A DNA stretch of 5,278 nucleotides from Magnetococcales bacterium. Its GTDB lineage: Bacteria; Pseudomonadota; Magnetococcia; Magnetococcales; DC0425bin3. The notes below the pieces were generated by a model, which was not told the origin of the DNA, did no database searches, and worked only from the letters and a program-made list of their open reading frames with translations. Positions 1 through 5,278 of the stretch are shown in pieces; positions within the stretch are counted from its first letter, which is position 1; each line of letters opens with the position of its first letter. The stretch spans positions 1-5,278 of the forward strand of contig JADGCJ010000207.1 in the NCBI GenBank assembly GCA_015229045.1, in the 5' to 3' direction. A program made the translations under genes and the position numbers.

Positions 1-30
1 TCATTCCTTGCAAAGCGGGGGGGACCATAT

Positions 31-90
31 ATGGGGTCTGGGGCGAAGCCCCAGTAAAATATCAGGCTGGGGCTTCGCCCCAGACCCCAT
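31..90. repeat. Perfect 24-bp inverted repeat with nested hairpins
   Basis: The arms at 31-54 and 67-90 are exact reverse complements over 24 bases and are separated by a 12-base AT-rich loop (55-66). Each arm is itself a small hairpin: a 7-bp stem CTGGGGC/GCCCCAG around a 3-base loop (38-54 and 67-83). The element can therefore fold as one long stem or as two short ones. It lies just past the 3' end of purD and would be transcribed as the tail of purD mRNA, where it could stop transcription or protect the 3' end. No T run follows it on the minus strand. It resembles GC-rich extragenic palindromes seen between genes in many proteobacteria; that family resemblance is from memory. Confidence 0.9.
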
Positions 91-124
91 TGGGGGATGA
101 ATCCCCCAAACCCCCTCTTTTTTT
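90..124 (+). terminator. 9-bp hairpin followed by a T run, possible terminator
   Basis: Bases 90-98 and 101-109 form a perfect 9-bp stem (TTGGGGGAT / ATCCCCCAA) around a 2-base centre. On the plus strand this is followed by a C run and then seven T at 118-124. The T run begins 8 bases after the stem, which is further than in a standard intrinsic terminator. Read on the plus strand, it would stop transcription arriving from a gene left of the window before it ran antisense into purD. On the minus strand the same stem lies directly after the purD stop codon and may help end purD transcription. Confidence 0.4.
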
Positions 125-1419
125 CAATTTGTTTTTTTTCGTTGTTTTTGATGATCGATGGCTCGATAACCAATATCGCGCCGGAAATGAACATCCTGCC
201 AGCGAACAGGCTCCACAGCCTCATAGGCACGTTGCTGTGCTGCCCTGGCATCGATGCCAAGGGCCGTGACGCCCAACACCCGGCCCCCCTGGGTGACAAT
301 CTTGCCATCCTGCTGGCGGGTTCCGGCGTGGAAGACCATGGTATCGGGGAGCTGTGCGGCCTTGTCCAACCCGGTGATGGGCAAACCTTTGGCGTAGGGT
401 CCGGGGTATCCACCGGCAGTCATCACCACACACAGGGCAGTGCGTGGATCCCAGGTGATGGTCATGTCACGCAACGAACCACAGGCCGCAGCCTCCAGAA
501 GCGGCACAAGGTCGGATTGCAGGCGCATCAGGAGGGGTTGTGTCTCGGGATCGCCAAAACGGGCGTTGAACTCCAGCACACGCATGGTGTCGCCATCGAT
601 CATCAAACCGGCATAGAGAAGGCCACGATAAGGGCGTCCCTCGGCAGCCATGGCGCGAACCGTGGGGAGCATGACCTGTTCCATGGCCATGTCGTGCAGA
701 CGGGGCGTCAGGACCGGGGCGGGCGAGTAGGCGCCCATGCCGCCGGTGTTGGGGCCGGTATCGCCCTCGAAGACCGCTTTGTGATCCTGGGAACCGGCCA
801 GGGGCAGAACCCTCTCCCCATCCACCAGAGCCATGAACGAGACCTCCTCCCCGGCGAGAAAATCCTCCACCACGACCTGGTCACCGGCATCGCCGAACTC
901 CCGGGACACCATGATGCGCTCCACGGCATGCACGGCATCGGCCACGGTCGGACAGACAATGGCCCCCTTGCCGGCAGCCAGCCCCGATGCCTTGACCACC
1001 ATGGGTGCCGGGCGTCGACGCACATGTTCCAAGGCGGCGGTGGGATCGGTGAACAGATGGTAGGCCGCCGTGGGGATGCCATATTTGGCAAACAACCCCT
1101 TCATGAAGGCCTTGGATCCTTCGATGGCCGCCGCTGCCCGATTGGGACCAAACACCTTCAAGCCTGCGGCCTGGAACTGATCAACGATGCCAAGCACCAG
1201 AGGGGCTTCGGGTCCGACAACGGTCAGGTCGATCTTTTCCTGTAGGGCAAACCGGCACAGCCCGGGCAGATCCTCCGAACCGATGGCCACGCAGGTGGCC
1301 ACCTGGGCGATACCCGCGTTGCCCGGAGCGCAAAACAGGTGCGTGACGAGAGGTGATTGGGCGATCTTCCAGCACAGGGCGTGTTCCCGCCCGCCGTTGC
1401 CAATGACGAGTATCCGCAT
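124..1419 (-). CDS. purD: Phosphoribosylamine-glycine ligase (GAR synthetase)
   Basis: The enzyme joins glycine to 5-phosphoribosylamine using ATP, the second step of de novo purine synthesis, in the cytoplasm. The 431-residue protein matches the usual bacterial length of about 430. The N domain opens with MRILVIGNGGREHAL. Central ATP-grasp motifs include GSKAFMK (101-107), VVKASGLAAGKG (141-152), the loop around DHKAVFEGDTGPNTGGMGAY (212-231), and the family signature RFGDPETQ (287-294). The C-terminal domain runs to VRWQDVHFRRDIGYRAI (405-421). An in-frame ATG lies 14 codons upstream at 1459-1461, but the start at 1419 is preferred: family proteins begin at MRILVIG, and AAGGAT sits about 9 bases upstream of it. 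The tail after residue 421 is basic (QKQRKK), encoded by a T-rich stretch of the plus strand. The gene is divergent from aat, and no purine operon partner is visible. Confidence 0.97.
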   Translation of the reverse strand: MRILVIGNGGREHALCWKIAQSPLVTHLFCAPGNAGIAQVATCVAIGSEDLPGLCRFALQEKIDLTVVGPEAPLVLGIVDQFQAAGLKVFGPNRAAAAIEGSKAFMKGLFAKYGIPTAAYHLFTDPTAALEHVRRRPAPMVVKASGLAAGKGAIVCPTVADAVHAVERIMVSREFGDAGDQVVVEDFLAGEEVSFMALVDGERVLPLAGSQDHKAVFEGDTGPNTGGMGAYSPAPVLTPRLHDMAMEQVMLPTVRAMAAEGRPYRGLLYAGLMIDGDTMRVLEFNARFGDPETQPLLMRLQSDLVPLLEAAACGSLRDMTITWDPRTALCVVMTAGGYPGPYAKGLPITGLDKAAQLPDTMVFHAGTRQQDGKIVTQGGRVLGVTALGIDARAAQQRAYEAVEPVRWQDVHFRRDIGYRAIDHQKQRKKTN

Positions 1420-1823
1420 GGCGCTTGCATCCTTGAAAAACATTTGAAAAACGATGACCATCCATGCCGGGCCGCAATGAGGCCATGCCCGCTTCGAGTG
1501 GCGTCCTGTTCAAGGCGCCACGATAGGACGAACAGGCTGGAGATTGCAAAGTCAAAAGTCATGGTAATTGTTCAGCACCCGGTAACTCGGGGTCCAGGGA
1601 GCTGGCTCCCTGGCGGGTCAAGGGCAGAGCCCTTGCGGGGTTTGAGCCCCAATAAAGTCTTTCATGTCACCCCTTTTTCCCGATCACGAAAAAACGACGT
1701 ATTTCAAAATAGACGCGGTTCAAGGTCCGATTTTTCAAGCATGCCAATTGCAAATGCGATTGCCCTGGCTGAATGGTTACAAGTCATATTCGTTTGAGTA
1801 CAGTTGGGGATCGATCCAAATCC
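1420..1823. other. Divergent intergenic region purD / aat
   Basis: This 404-bp spacer holds the 5' ends of purD (leftward) and aat (rightward). I see no convincing gene in it; the reading frames here are short and do not look like proteins. It contains a 7-bp inverted repeat (1505-1511 / 1530-1536) in the purD leader, a GC-rich repeat cluster at 1589-1650, and an AT-rich 6-bp inverted pair TTTTTC / GAAAAA at 1674-1679 and 1688-1693. Promoter matches are weak. A TTGACT box on the minus strand (1550-1555) lacks a good -10 at the right distance. On the plus strand, TTGCCC (1760-1765) with CATATT (1785-1790) has a 19-base spacer. None is called as a feature. Confidence 0.6.
1589..1650. repeat. 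GC-rich multi-hairpin repeat, second copy of the family
   Basis: There are three stems in a row. The first has 9 bp, CCAGGGAGC (1594-1602) with GCTCCCTGG (1605-1613), around a 2-base centre. The second has 7 bp, CAAGGGC (1619-1625) with GCCCTTG (1629-1635), around AGA. The third has 4 bp, GGGG (1637-1640) with CCCC (1647-1650). The first two stems have exactly the geometry of the pair at 67-109 read on the minus strand (9 bp with a 2-base centre, then 7 bp with a 3-base loop, with GGGT-type spacers), but with different bases. It lies between divergent genes, so it is not placed to terminate either one. It is best read as an extragenic palindromic repeat. Confidence 0.75.
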
Positions 1824-2534
1824 ATGCCCGTATTTCGACTGCCCAGGGAGAACCATTTTCCGCCGGTGGAGTTTACCGAACCCAATGGCCTGCTGGCCGT
1901 CGGAGGTGATCTCTCCGTGCATCGGTTGCTCGCGGCTTATCGCTGCGGCATTTTTCCCTGGTATTCGGCAGGTGAGCCCCTGCTCTGGTGGAGTCCTGAT
2001 CCACGCATGGTGTTGAAACCGGCATGGTTCCACCTGCCTGGGAGTTTAAAAAAAACCTTGCGCCAGGGGCGTTTTCGTCTGACTCTGGATCACTCCTTTT
2101 CCGAGGTGATTCGGGCGTGTGGCGAGGTTCGCCAGGAAAAAGGCACCTGGATCACCGGAGAGATGGTGGCGGCCTACATCCGTTTGCACGAAATCGGTTT
2201 TGCCCACTCTGCCGAGGCCTGGAGTACGGACACCGATCCTTCCCGACTTGTGGGCGGGGTCTATGGGGTGGCCATCGGCGGCTGTTTTTTTGGCGAATCA
2301 ATGTTTTTCAAGGAGGCAGATGCCTCCAAGTGTGCCTTTGCTTTTTTGGTGGAAACCTTGCGGCAAAAGGGTTTCACCCTGATCGATTGTCAAATGCACA
2401 CTGCCCATCTGGCCCGGTTCGGGGCACGGGAAATTTCCCGTCGACAATTCCTTGCCGAATTGAAAGAAGGATTGATGCGGCCGGTCCCCCAGGAGTCCTG
2501 GGGAGGGGTTGCGGACCCTTTGTCGTCGAAATAG
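1824..2534 (+). CDS. aat: Leucyl/phenylalanyl-tRNA-protein transferase
   Basis: The enzyme transfers Leu or Phe from charged tRNA to the N terminus of proteins that begin with Arg or Lys. This marks them for the ClpS/ClpAP protease in the bacterial N-degron pathway, in the cytoplasm. The protein has 236 residues, close to the 234 of E. coli. Conserved blocks appear in family order: EPNGLLAVGGDL (19-30), CGIFPW (41-46), WWSPDPR (55-61), GTWIT (107-111), GFAHSAEAW (125-133), GGVYGVAIGGCFFGESMF (144-161), LIDCQ (186-190) and HLARFGAREISR (195-206). Asp188 in LIDCQ corresponds to the Asp reported as catalytic in E. coli Aat. The frame is open from an ATG at 1773, but family proteins start close to the PNGLL block, so the ATG at 1824 is chosen. 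Its ribosome site is weak (GGGGA, 13 bases upstream), so the start is less certain than the function. It appears monocistronic. Confidence 0.96.
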   Translation: MPVFRLPRENHFPPVEFTEPNGLLAVGGDLSVHRLLAAYRCGIFPWYSAGEPLLWWSPDPRMVLKPAWFHLPGSLKKTLRQGRFRLTLDHSFSEVIRACGEVRQEKGTWITGEMVAAYIRLHEIGFAHSAEAWSTDTDPSRLVGGVYGVAIGGCFFGESMFFKEADASKCAFAFLVETLRQKGFTLIDCQMHTAHLARFGAREISRRQFLAELKEGLMRPVPQESWGGVADPLSSK

Positions 2535-2552
2535 TTCCCTGTTTCCGGTTTT

Positions 2553-2590
2553 ATGCACCACCATGACGCATGGGATATGGTGTCTTGCAT
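2553..2590 (+). other. Imperfect hairpin downstream of aat
   Basis: ATGCA (2553-2557) pairs with TGCAT (2586-2590), and CACCAT (2559-2564) pairs with ATGGTG (2577-2582), with a small asymmetric bulge between the two helices and a 12-base loop. A competing shorter hairpin, CCATG (2561-2565) with CATGG (2569-2573), overlaps the inner helix. No T run follows, so this is not a canonical intrinsic terminator. It sits between the aat stop and the possible promoter for the transporter, so it could be an aat 3' structure or a regulator site; the sequence does not decide. Confidence 0.35.
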
Positions 2591-2603
2591 CTTCAGCGGC
2601 TTC

Positions 2604-2632
2604 TTGACTGTTGCACGGTTTTTTTTTAACCT
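2604..2632 (+). promoter_or_regulatory. Possible sigma-70-type promoter for the transporter gene
   Basis: TTGACT (2604-2609) matches a -35 box at five of six positions. A 17-base spacer leads to TAACCT (2627-2632), which matches the -10 consensus at only three of six, keeping the first T and A and the last T. Transcription starting about 7 bases downstream would begin at or next to the A of the ATG at 2639. That placement suits the lack of a ribosome binding site before the start codon. The weak -10 keeps this tentative. Confidence 0.3.
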
Positions 2633-2638
2633 CCGCGC

Positions 2639-4876
2639 ATGAGTGTTCAATCATCTGCGACCTTATCCCAGCCTGATCGACCATTGCGCCGGGCGGTGCT
2701 GCTTCCTACGCTGCTCTCCGGTCTCATGATCGGCATCGACAACATCGGGTCGAGTTTGGCCGTCGCCTCTCTGCTGTTTTCGGGGGCGCTGGCGTCCGGG
2801 TTGCAGCTGGGCATTCAGGTGCTTTTGTTGAGTTCCGTCATCATGGCTGTCGGGTTGCGCAGCGCTCAACCCAACGCCATAGGCCTGGTCCAGGAGACGG
2901 GTATTGCCATCCTGTCTGCCGCCCTGGTGGCCATGTCTGGCCGTCTGGATTACATGGGGGAGGGGGCGCGGGTTGCCACGGCTTTGGCCATTATCGGCGG
3001 GGCCTCCCTGGTCACCGGCGTGGTGTGTGTTGTTGTCGGCTGGCTGCGGCTTGGGGGGTTTGCCCGTTTCATTCCCTTTCCGGTGGTGGCCGGTTTCCTG
3101 GCCGGATCGGGGTGGATGCTGGTGGAAGGGTCTCTCACCATGCTGGCCGGAACCGGCGCCAACTCTGATGGTCATCCGGTGCTTTTGCATCGGTTGGCTC
3201 AGTGGGACACGTTCAGCAAGGTCGGTGTGGCTTTTCTGTTTGCCGGGGGGTTGACGGTCCTGTTGCGGCGTTTTTCGCATCCCATGATTTTACCGGGGTA
3301 TTTGTTGGCATCGGGAGCGGTTTTTTACCTTGTTCTCTTTCTGGGAGGCCTGGATCCCGAACAGGTTCGTCAGGCCGGTTGGTTGCCTCAAACCATGGCT
3401 CATTCGACTGCTGCGGTCTCCCTGGGTTGGACTTCCCTGCCTGCACTGATTGTCTGGCCGGAAGTTTTCGTGGCACTGCCCTCCGTTTTGTCTGTGGCTC
3501 TGTTGAACCTTCTTGGCACGTTGCTCAACTCCAGTGGCCTGGAACTGGCCACCGGGCGGGAACTGGATGCCAATCACGAGCTGAAAGTGACGGGCGTGGC
3601 CAACCTGCTGGTCTCTCCGTTTGGCGGGGCGTCGGGATTCATGGGGCTTGGCGTGACACTGCTGTCGGAGAAGATGGGTGCGACGACCCGTTGGACCGGG
3701 GTTGCCGCTGCAGTGGCCACGGCACTGGGTTTGCTGTTCGCTGGTCCTTTGATTGGCGTCATGCCGGTATTTTTGACCTCGGGCATCGTCCTGTTTTTGG
3801 GGCTTGAACTTCTTCAGGAGTGGCTGGTGATCACCTGGCGCAGCCTGCCGCATACCGAGTGGGTTGTGGTTCTCCTGGTGGTTTTGGTGACCGCTGCTGC
3901 CGGGTTCATCAATGGTCTTGCCTTGGGTGTGGCCGTGGCCATGGTGCTGTTTGTCGTCAACTATGCGCGGTTGCCGGTCTTGCGCAGCGTCACCAGCGGG
4001 GCGGAGCAGCGCAGCAGCGTGGATCGCTCTCTGGAGGCCACCCACTATTTGCAAAAGCATGGCGACTCCATCGTTTTGTTGCAAATCCATGGTTATCTCT
4101 TCTTTGGCAGTACGGTCGCCATCGTTGATTGGATTGTGCAACGCATTGCCGCCACGGGGGGCTCCCCGCTGCGTTATGTGATCCTGGACATGCGGCGGGT
4201 GCAGGGTGCCGATTCCTCGGCGATGGCCTGTTTTGCCAAAATTCGCAAATTGGCCGAGGGGAGCGGTTTTTTGGTCTTTTTCAGCCAGCTCTCTGCGGAT
4301 TTGGTGTATTTGTTCAAGCATTCCGGGTTGGGATTTGCGGAAGGCGGCGTTTTTTCCCTGGAACCCGATATGGATCATGCCCTGGAGCGTTGCGAAACGC
4401 ATCTCCTGGCCAACTCTCCCAAATCGCTGCTTGTCGATGCGGAGTTGCAACACCATTTCGAGACCATCATAGGGCTCCATCCCCGTATTCCCGACATGGT
4501 GAAAATCATGGATCGTCTCTCTTTCTCGGCGGACGTTCCCTTGATTCGCCGTGGGGATCTGGCCGACTCCTTCTATTTTCTGGAGAGCGGTAGTGTCAGG
4601 ATCTCCGTGACGCTCCCTGACGGGCGCCTTTTGCGTCTGCGCACCATGACGTCGGGGGCCATCGTGGGCGATGTGGGGGTTTGTCTGGGGCAGGTCCGCA
4701 CCGCAGATGTTGTTGCCGACAGAACAGTCGTGGCCTACCGCCTGTCGGTCACCACCTTGGAATATTTGGAAAAACAAGACCCTGATCTTGCAATCCTCTT
4801 TCATCGATTGCTGGCCAGGGCCTTGGCGGAAAAGGTTTTAGGGTCTACTGCGGCGCTGCGTGCTTCCCAGAACTGA
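2639..4876 (+). CDS. SulP-family anion transporter with STAS and cyclic-nucleotide-binding domains
   Basis: This 745-residue inner-membrane protein is a probable secondary anion transporter with built-in regulatory domains; the substrate cannot be read from sequence. Residues 17-445 hold the hydrophobic SulP core with about a dozen membrane segments, including LLPTLLSGLMIGIDN near the start and the NGLALGVAVAMVLFVVNYARL segment at its end. Residues 475-590 form a STAS domain with VILDMRRVQGADSS; Asp525-Ser526 align with the Asp-Ser of anti-sigma antagonists. Residues 618-725 form a cyclic-nucleotide-binding fold with a degenerate phosphate cassette GDVGVCLGQVRTADV (677-691): the usual GE is GD, while the binding Arg (687) is kept. 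The N-terminal pattern fits the SulP-STAS-cNMP group related to yeast YGR125W rather than classical sulfate permeases. An in-frame stop at 2627-2629 makes ATG 2639 the first possible start, although no ribosome site precedes it. aat lies 104 bp upstream. Confidence 0.9.
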   Translation: MSVQSSATLSQPDRPLRRAVLLPTLLSGLMIGIDNIGSSLAVASLLFSGALASGLQLGIQVLLLSSVIMAVGLRSAQPNAIGLVQETGIAILSAALVAMSGRLDYMGEGARVATALAIIGGASLVTGVVCVVVGWLRLGGFARFIPFPVVAGFLAGSGWMLVEGSLTMLAGTGANSDGHPVLLHRLAQWDTFSKVGVAFLFAGGLTVLLRRFSHPMILPGYLLASGAVFYLVLFLGGLDPEQVRQAGWLPQTMAHSTAAVSLGWTSLPALIVWPEVFVALPSVLSVALLNLLGTLLNSSGLELATGRELDANHELKVTGVANLLVSPFGGASGFMGLGVTLLSEKMGATTRWTGVAAAVATALGLLFAGPLIGVMPVFLTSGIVLFLGLELLQEWLVITWRSLPHTEWVVVLLVVLVTAAAGFINGLALGVAVAMVLFVVNYARLPVLRSVTSGAEQRSSVDRSLEATHYLQKHGDSIVLLQIHGYLFFGSTVAIVDWIVQRIAATGGSPLRYVILDMRRVQGADSSAMACFAKIRKLAEGSGFLVFFSQLSADLVYLFKHSGLGFAEGGVFSLEPDMDHALERCETHLLANSPKSLLVDAELQHHFETIIGLHPRIPDMVKIMDRLSFSADVPLIRRGDLADSFYFLESGSVRISVTLPDGRLLRLRTMTSGAIVGDVGVCLGQVRTADVVADRTVVAYRLSVTTLEYLEKQDPDLAILFHRLLARALAEKVLGSTAALRASQN

Positions 4877-4927
4877 GCTGCTAAAACTCCTGGAAGTTTC
4901 CGATCCGTGCAGATAAACTCCGCAGCT

Positions 4928-4973
4928 GGAGGAGTGTCCTGTGTCGGCCTTGTCGGGTCCGTGGATTGATTGA
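4928..4973 (+). other. Strong ribosome site with a 10-codon mini-ORF
   Basis: GGAGGAG (4928-4934) is the best ribosome binding sequence in the window and stands 6 bases before GTG (4941-4943). The frame it opens reads VSALSGPWID and stops at TGA (4971-4973). Upstream, ACTCCT (4886-4891) and ACTCC (4917-4921) can each pair with this site (AGGAGT, 4930-4935), giving two competing ways to mask it. This could be a leader peptide for the downstream gene, or chance. An ATG at 4973 overlaps the stop and opens a longer frame to 5245, but that frame is out of register with the MamI-like gene and does not look like a protein. Confidence 0.25.
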
Positions 4974-5039
4974 TGATCCGATCGTGGCAGGGCCCCGGGA
5001 CGCTGGCAGGCGTTCACACTGAAGAGGAAAAAGCGGATC

Positions 5040-5278
5040 ATGCCGAGCATCATAATCGGGTTGGTGGCCATTTCGCTTGGCCTGTGGGGCTTGTCTGCCT
5101 GGTGGTGGTCGATGGTCGAGTTTTTGCGGGGAGTCGCTCCACTCGCCCTGGTTCTTTTTGGTTTCATAGCCTTGGGAGCCGGTGTGACCCGCCTGCGCGA
5201 GGCGCCGACCCCCTCTGCCCCGGGGAGCGATCACGACGCGGATGAACTCCGTGATCCCTCTCCGCCATCCAAGCCGGT
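5040..5278 (+). CDS. mamI: MamI-like magnetosome membrane protein, cut by window end
   Basis: The frame from ATG 5040 stays open for 79 codons to the window end. It begins MPSIIIGLVAISLGL and carries WWWSMVEFLRG (21-31), followed by a second hydrophobic stretch and then GAGVTRLRE (46-54). There are two membrane helices, about residues 3-23 and 31-50, joined by a short Trp-rich turn. A polar Pro/Asp-rich tail follows from residue 55. The MPS start, the WWWS-x-x-EFLRG turn and the two-helix layout match my memory of MamI, a protein of about 70-77 residues needed for magnetosome membrane formation in Magnetospirillum magneticum AMB-1. AAGAGGA lies about 11 bases upstream of the start. The tail is at least as long as in known MamI, so the protein may be somewhat extended. 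The gene follows the SulP gene after 163 bp on the same strand. Alternatively, it may be a MamI-related small protein in a non-magnetotactic bacterium. Confidence 0.68.
   Translation, partial: MPSIIIGLVAISLGLWGLSAWWWSMVEFLRGVAPLALVLFGFIALGAGVTRLREAPTPSAPGSDHDADELRDPSPPSKP

Noticed and set aside
97..1245. A 382-codon open frame on the plus strand opposite purD
   Set aside because: It lies antisense to an unambiguous purD and is rich in Gly, His and Gln with no recognisable motif, typical of the opposite strand of a GC-rich gene.
1589..1650. GC-rich repeats considered as a CRISPR array or transcription terminator
   Set aside because: There are no equally spaced direct repeats or spacers. The site lies between divergent genes with no upstream transcript to stop and no adjacent T run.
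1710..1760. A short stretch with GGTTCAAGGTCCG that recalls a tRNA T-arm
   Set aside because: No acceptor, D or anticodon stems can be drawn around it.
2487..2503. A palindrome with 8-bp arms (CCCCAGGA / TCCTGGGG) near the end of aat
   Set aside because: It lies inside coding sequence for the Aat C terminus (PQESWG), has no T run and does not follow the two-hairpin layout of the other repeats, so it is probably chance.
3290..4804. A 504-codon open frame on the minus strand opposite the transporter
   Set aside because: Long, but its composition (Gln, His, Arg and Gly rich, no hydrophobic core or motifs) fits a shadow of the strongly hydrophobic transporter gene.
4973..5245. A 91-codon class frame starting where the mini-ORF stops
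   Set aside because: It overlaps the MamI-like gene in another frame. Its translation has no domain or plausible membrane layout, while the frame from 5040 gives a clear two-helix protein.

Overview
This window most likely comes from a moderately GC-rich proteobacterium, and possibly a magnetotactic one. The lineage guess rests on one inferred link: the open reading frame running off the right edge looks like the small magnetosome membrane protein MamI. The GC-rich extragenic palindromes and the generally proteobacterial PurD and Aat proteins fit a deep-branching magnetotactic proteobacterium such as Magnetococcales, but the sequence does not prove that.

Layout, left to right. Positions 1-123 hold a dense cluster of GC-rich hairpins: a perfect 24-bp inverted repeat and a 9-bp stem followed by a T run. 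purD (124-1419, minus strand) encodes GAR synthetase of de novo purine synthesis. The 404-bp divergent spacer 1420-1823 separates purD from aat and carries a second GC-rich palindromic repeat that obeys the same two-hairpin rule as the first cluster. aat (1824-2534, plus) encodes leucyl/phenylalanyl-tRNA-protein transferase of the N-degron pathway. A 104-bp gap carries an imperfect hairpin and a possible promoter placed so that the next mRNA could be leaderless. The largest gene (2639-4876, plus) encodes a SulP-type anion transporter fused to a STAS domain and a C-terminal cyclic-nucleotide-binding-like domain. A 163-bp gap follows, with a very short possible reading frame behind a strong ribosome binding site. 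At 5040 a small two-helix membrane protein begins, best read as MamI-like, and it is cut off by the window end.

purD and aat are housekeeping genes in unrelated pathways with no sign of a shared operon. The transporter and the MamI-like gene point the same way with no obvious intrinsic terminator between them, so co-transcription is possible. If the MamI assignment holds, the right edge may be the border of a magnetosome gene cluster, and the SulP-STAS-cNMP transporter would be its immediate neighbour. The sequence does not show whether that neighbour has any role in biomineralisation.
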